Source: Calliopum simillimum (Eukaryota; Arthropoda; Insecta; Diptera; Lauxaniidae). Taken from it: a stretch of DNA of 64,000 nt. The stretch covers positions 7,316,001 through 7,380,000 of the forward strand of contig OX638368.1 in the NCBI GenBank assembly GCA_951812925.1. Direction: 5' to 3'. The notes under the pieces were generated by a model. That model saw only the letters and a program-made list of their open reading frames with translations, had not been told where the DNA came from and searched no databases. Positions 62,081 through 64,000 of this stretch are shown in pieces. The position numbers and the translations under genes are program-made. Position 1 is the stretch's first letter. The number at the start of each line of letters is the position of its first letter.

Positions 62081-62409
62081 GGTGTTAGCGTTTTGAAATC
62101 ACTGAGCTGGCTCGTCTACAACAAAAACAATAAGTATGTATTTCAATATTTTACAAATTTTTCGGAACTACAACACCCATAAAAAATTTTTTTTTTCCAT
62201 ACACACAAGAATCCAATCAAAAGTTGATGCCATGTAGTGGATTTTCAGTCGTTGTTGTTGCTTTATGTTGGTTTCGTGGAAAAAAAAAAAACAACCAAAA
62301 ACAACAAAAAACAATTTTCCATGGGTGTTGTAATTTCGAGAAATTTGAAAAGTATCGTGTTTGTTGTAGACGAGCCAAAATTAGCTCACTTCTGTTCTAT
62401 GCTGACACC
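62081..62409. repeat. 329-bp MITE (ggtgttagc ends)
   Basis: ggtgttagc at 62081 and gctgacacc at 62409 bound arms that include gagctggctcgtctacaaca and its inverse tgttgtagacgagcc, and tacaacacccat with atgggtgttgta further in. Confidence 0.65.
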
Positions 62410-62604
62410 TTTTCTCTAGCGTTTAGTTTAACTTCTTTAGTGTTCCAAACATGTGGAATACAATTGAATCAACAGCTTAAAGATACGTTTATAAAACATT
62501 GAAGACGTTACGGACGTTCTTCCGAGCTATCATATCAATTGACTACTGTAAAAATATGAGGCCACAAGACAATGAATATATGCAGAAGATATCTTTGATA
62601 ATAT

Positions 62605-62677
62605 AAATTATATTCATATATAGATTAATAGATTAAATTATATTCATATATAGATTAATATATGAATATAATTTATG
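62605..62677. repeat. AT-rich 30-bp direct repeat with palindrome
   Basis: attatattcatatatagatt followed by aatag occurs twice in tandem (62608, 62638), ending in tatgaatataattta, the inverse of its start. Confidence 0.6.
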
Positions 62678-63106
62678 GACTTATTCCACTTCAAAAAACC
62701 CCAGTTCAAATAAGCGGTCATTCTTGTCATTTTAAGATTCATGAAAACTCATAGTTCATACATGCTAAATAAGGAATGCTCGATCTGATAACCCTAAGCG
62801 TCAAAGCTATTAAATCTAAAATGAAAAAAGGCAATAATGCAATGTATTGGGTTATTTCACTAATAATTCTACTTTGATAAGAATTCACATTATCTACATG
62901 GGAATTTTTTGACGTCATCTGACAAATACGTTACACATTTAATTTCATTTCACTTTTTGCATTGTATATAAATTAAAAAAAAAAAAAATAAATTTAAAAC
63001 ACTACTTTGTCAGTGTTTTAAATTTAATGTAAAACAAGTGATTTTAACCCCAGCTAAACATTACCATACTTTTGCTTTCATATGAACCATTTCTCATGTA
63101 TTAAAG

Positions 63107-63834
63107 AGTGTGTCGAAAAAAACTTATACATACTTTTTCAGTAAAAACTTATCCTGTGTCCAGCGAATAATTTTTTTTTGAATCACGTTAGCTTTTAAAA
63201 ATATAGAAGATATTATATTTATTCAAATTATTCATTTTCAATTTTTATTCCTTTCAAAATGCACAGCGAAATAAGAGTACGCGAAAAAATAATTAAAACT
63301 TTTCAAAAAATCCATTGTGTTCATCGTCATACTGTTTCAAAAGCCATTAAACAGTATGTATAAAGAAGACTTAAACATTACACGACAAAAAAGGTCCAAC
63401 AAATATTGGTAAGGCAAAAGATGTCGAACTACTCTTTCGAAGAGCTCCGAACACATCTGTCAGAAAAGCAGCTCGTGTAGTTAAATGCTCTGGGCTGAAG
63501 TCGCATAAAGTTCAGGAAGTTCCAGATCGCAATGCGGTAAAGAATTTAGAAGCAAAAAAACGAGCCAAAAAAATTAGGTCCAATTTTATAAAAAAATGTA
63601 CGTGCTGTGTGATGGATGATGAAACCTATGTTCTGGCAGACTTTTCACAACTTCCGGGTAAAGAGTTTTATGTGGCTGATAGACGAGGTAATATTCAGGA
63701 ACAATACCGGACAAAAAAGCAAACAAAATTCCATATGAAGTATCTTGTGTGGCAAACTACTTATTTGCAGTTGTGGCAAAAGAAGCCAAGCATTCGTGAC
63801 ATCAGGAACGATAAATACAGAAATGTATACGTAG
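63107..63834 (+). pseudogene. Tc1/mariner-superfamily transposase, broken
   Basis: From ATG at 63260 the frame reads MHSEIRVREKIIKTFQKIHC and HRHTVSKAIKQYV, an N-terminal helix-turn-helix; after a stop and frameshifts it continues as VRKAARVVKCSGLKSHKVQE, AKKRAKKIRSNFIKK and CCVMDDETYVLADFSQLPGK, where the DDET aspartate is the first catalytic acid of the DDE/D triad. It then reads HMKYLVWQ and is cut at about 63834 by the mariner end. Stops and frameshifts show it was already or is now dead. gagtgtgtcgaaaaaaact at 63107 is a likely inverted end. Confidence 0.75.
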
Positions 63835-64000
63835 GCTGCTATATATATTTCTGGCCTAGGCAACACTAATGTCAATAGCTAAAATCTGACAACACCATAA
63901 TAAAGTTTGACATTTTTTAGCATAAACGTACTCAGAACGTTTTGACGTACGACCATCATTTGTGTTGTTTACAGTGACTTGAAAAAATCAATTTGGCAAA
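63835..64000 (+). mobile_element. mariner element end (second copy, truncated by window)
   Basis: ctgctatatatatttctggc and the following ~165 bases match the right end of the 29105-29828 element in inverse orientation, ending at aatttggcaaa, the bases that directly precede the transposase ATG there. A plus-strand transposase should therefore start just beyond the window. Confidence 0.8.

Larger units (their letters stand above)
52301..64000. other. gene-poor, repeat-rich flank
   Basis: No host gene recognised. Apart from the listed repeats, 58.0-59.4 kb is unique-looking; 59101-59340 is locally GC-richer (gcgcgctgcggccgctgtta, cgccggtgactcaaaagcgg) and could be a distal promoter. Short open frames are not supported by family resemblance. 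Confidence 0.45.

Noticed and set aside
1..64000. CRISPR array, prophage or bacterial operon
   Set aside because: The tandem arrays here are inverted or irregular and lie in intron-containing eukaryotic DNA; no cas-like or phage-like genes.

Overview
The window is eukaryotic nuclear DNA, very AT-rich, with short GT-AG introns in housekeeping genes and very long repeat-filled introns elsewhere. The protein set (Srp72, Pus1, mRpL45, the RGS/GoLoco protein loco, a TMEM47/VAB-9-type tetraspan) and the mariner-type transposons indicate an insect, most likely a brachyceran (higher) fly; I cannot name the species. Nothing bacterial, viral or CRISPR-like was seen.

Layout. 1-2745: AT-rich DNA downstream of, or in the 3'UTR of, a minus-strand TMEM47/VAB-9 family gene. 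2746-11335: that gene, with five exons between 2746 and 4962 and a phase-matched first exon at 11148-11335 across a 6.2 kb intron that carries a 2.6 kb inverted-terminal-repeat element with a foldback-like element inside it. 11336-12547: divergent spacer. 12548-14829: Srp72 on the plus strand, six exons. 14981-16321: Pus1 on the minus strand, three exons, tail to tail with Srp72 with overlapping 3' ends. 17571-18700: mRpL45 on the plus strand, two exons, divergent from Pus1. 20200-23946: the RGS, Ras-binding and GoLoco exons of loco on the minus strand. 50641-51690: a 350-codon minus-strand exon that matches loco in phase and composition and is probably an alternative first exon, which makes 23947-50640 a 26.7 kb intron. 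51691-64000: no gene recognised; repeats and transposon remnants.

The genes are ordinary cell-biology genes (protein targeting, tRNA/snRNA pseudouridylation, mitochondrial translation, G-protein regulation, cell junctions) with no sign of an operon-like functional system. The unusual content is repetitive: several foldback-type elements built from arrays of short palindromic units, two of which share a GC-rich core but have unrelated arms; two ~1 kb palindromes; an interlocked A-B-A'-B' inverted-repeat arrangement; a TIR element with a 121-bp tandem array and a 5-bp target duplication inside a mariner remnant; nested pogo-like and mariner insertions; a cluster of tRNA-derived repeats. All exon joins were made by eye from splice motifs and reading phase.
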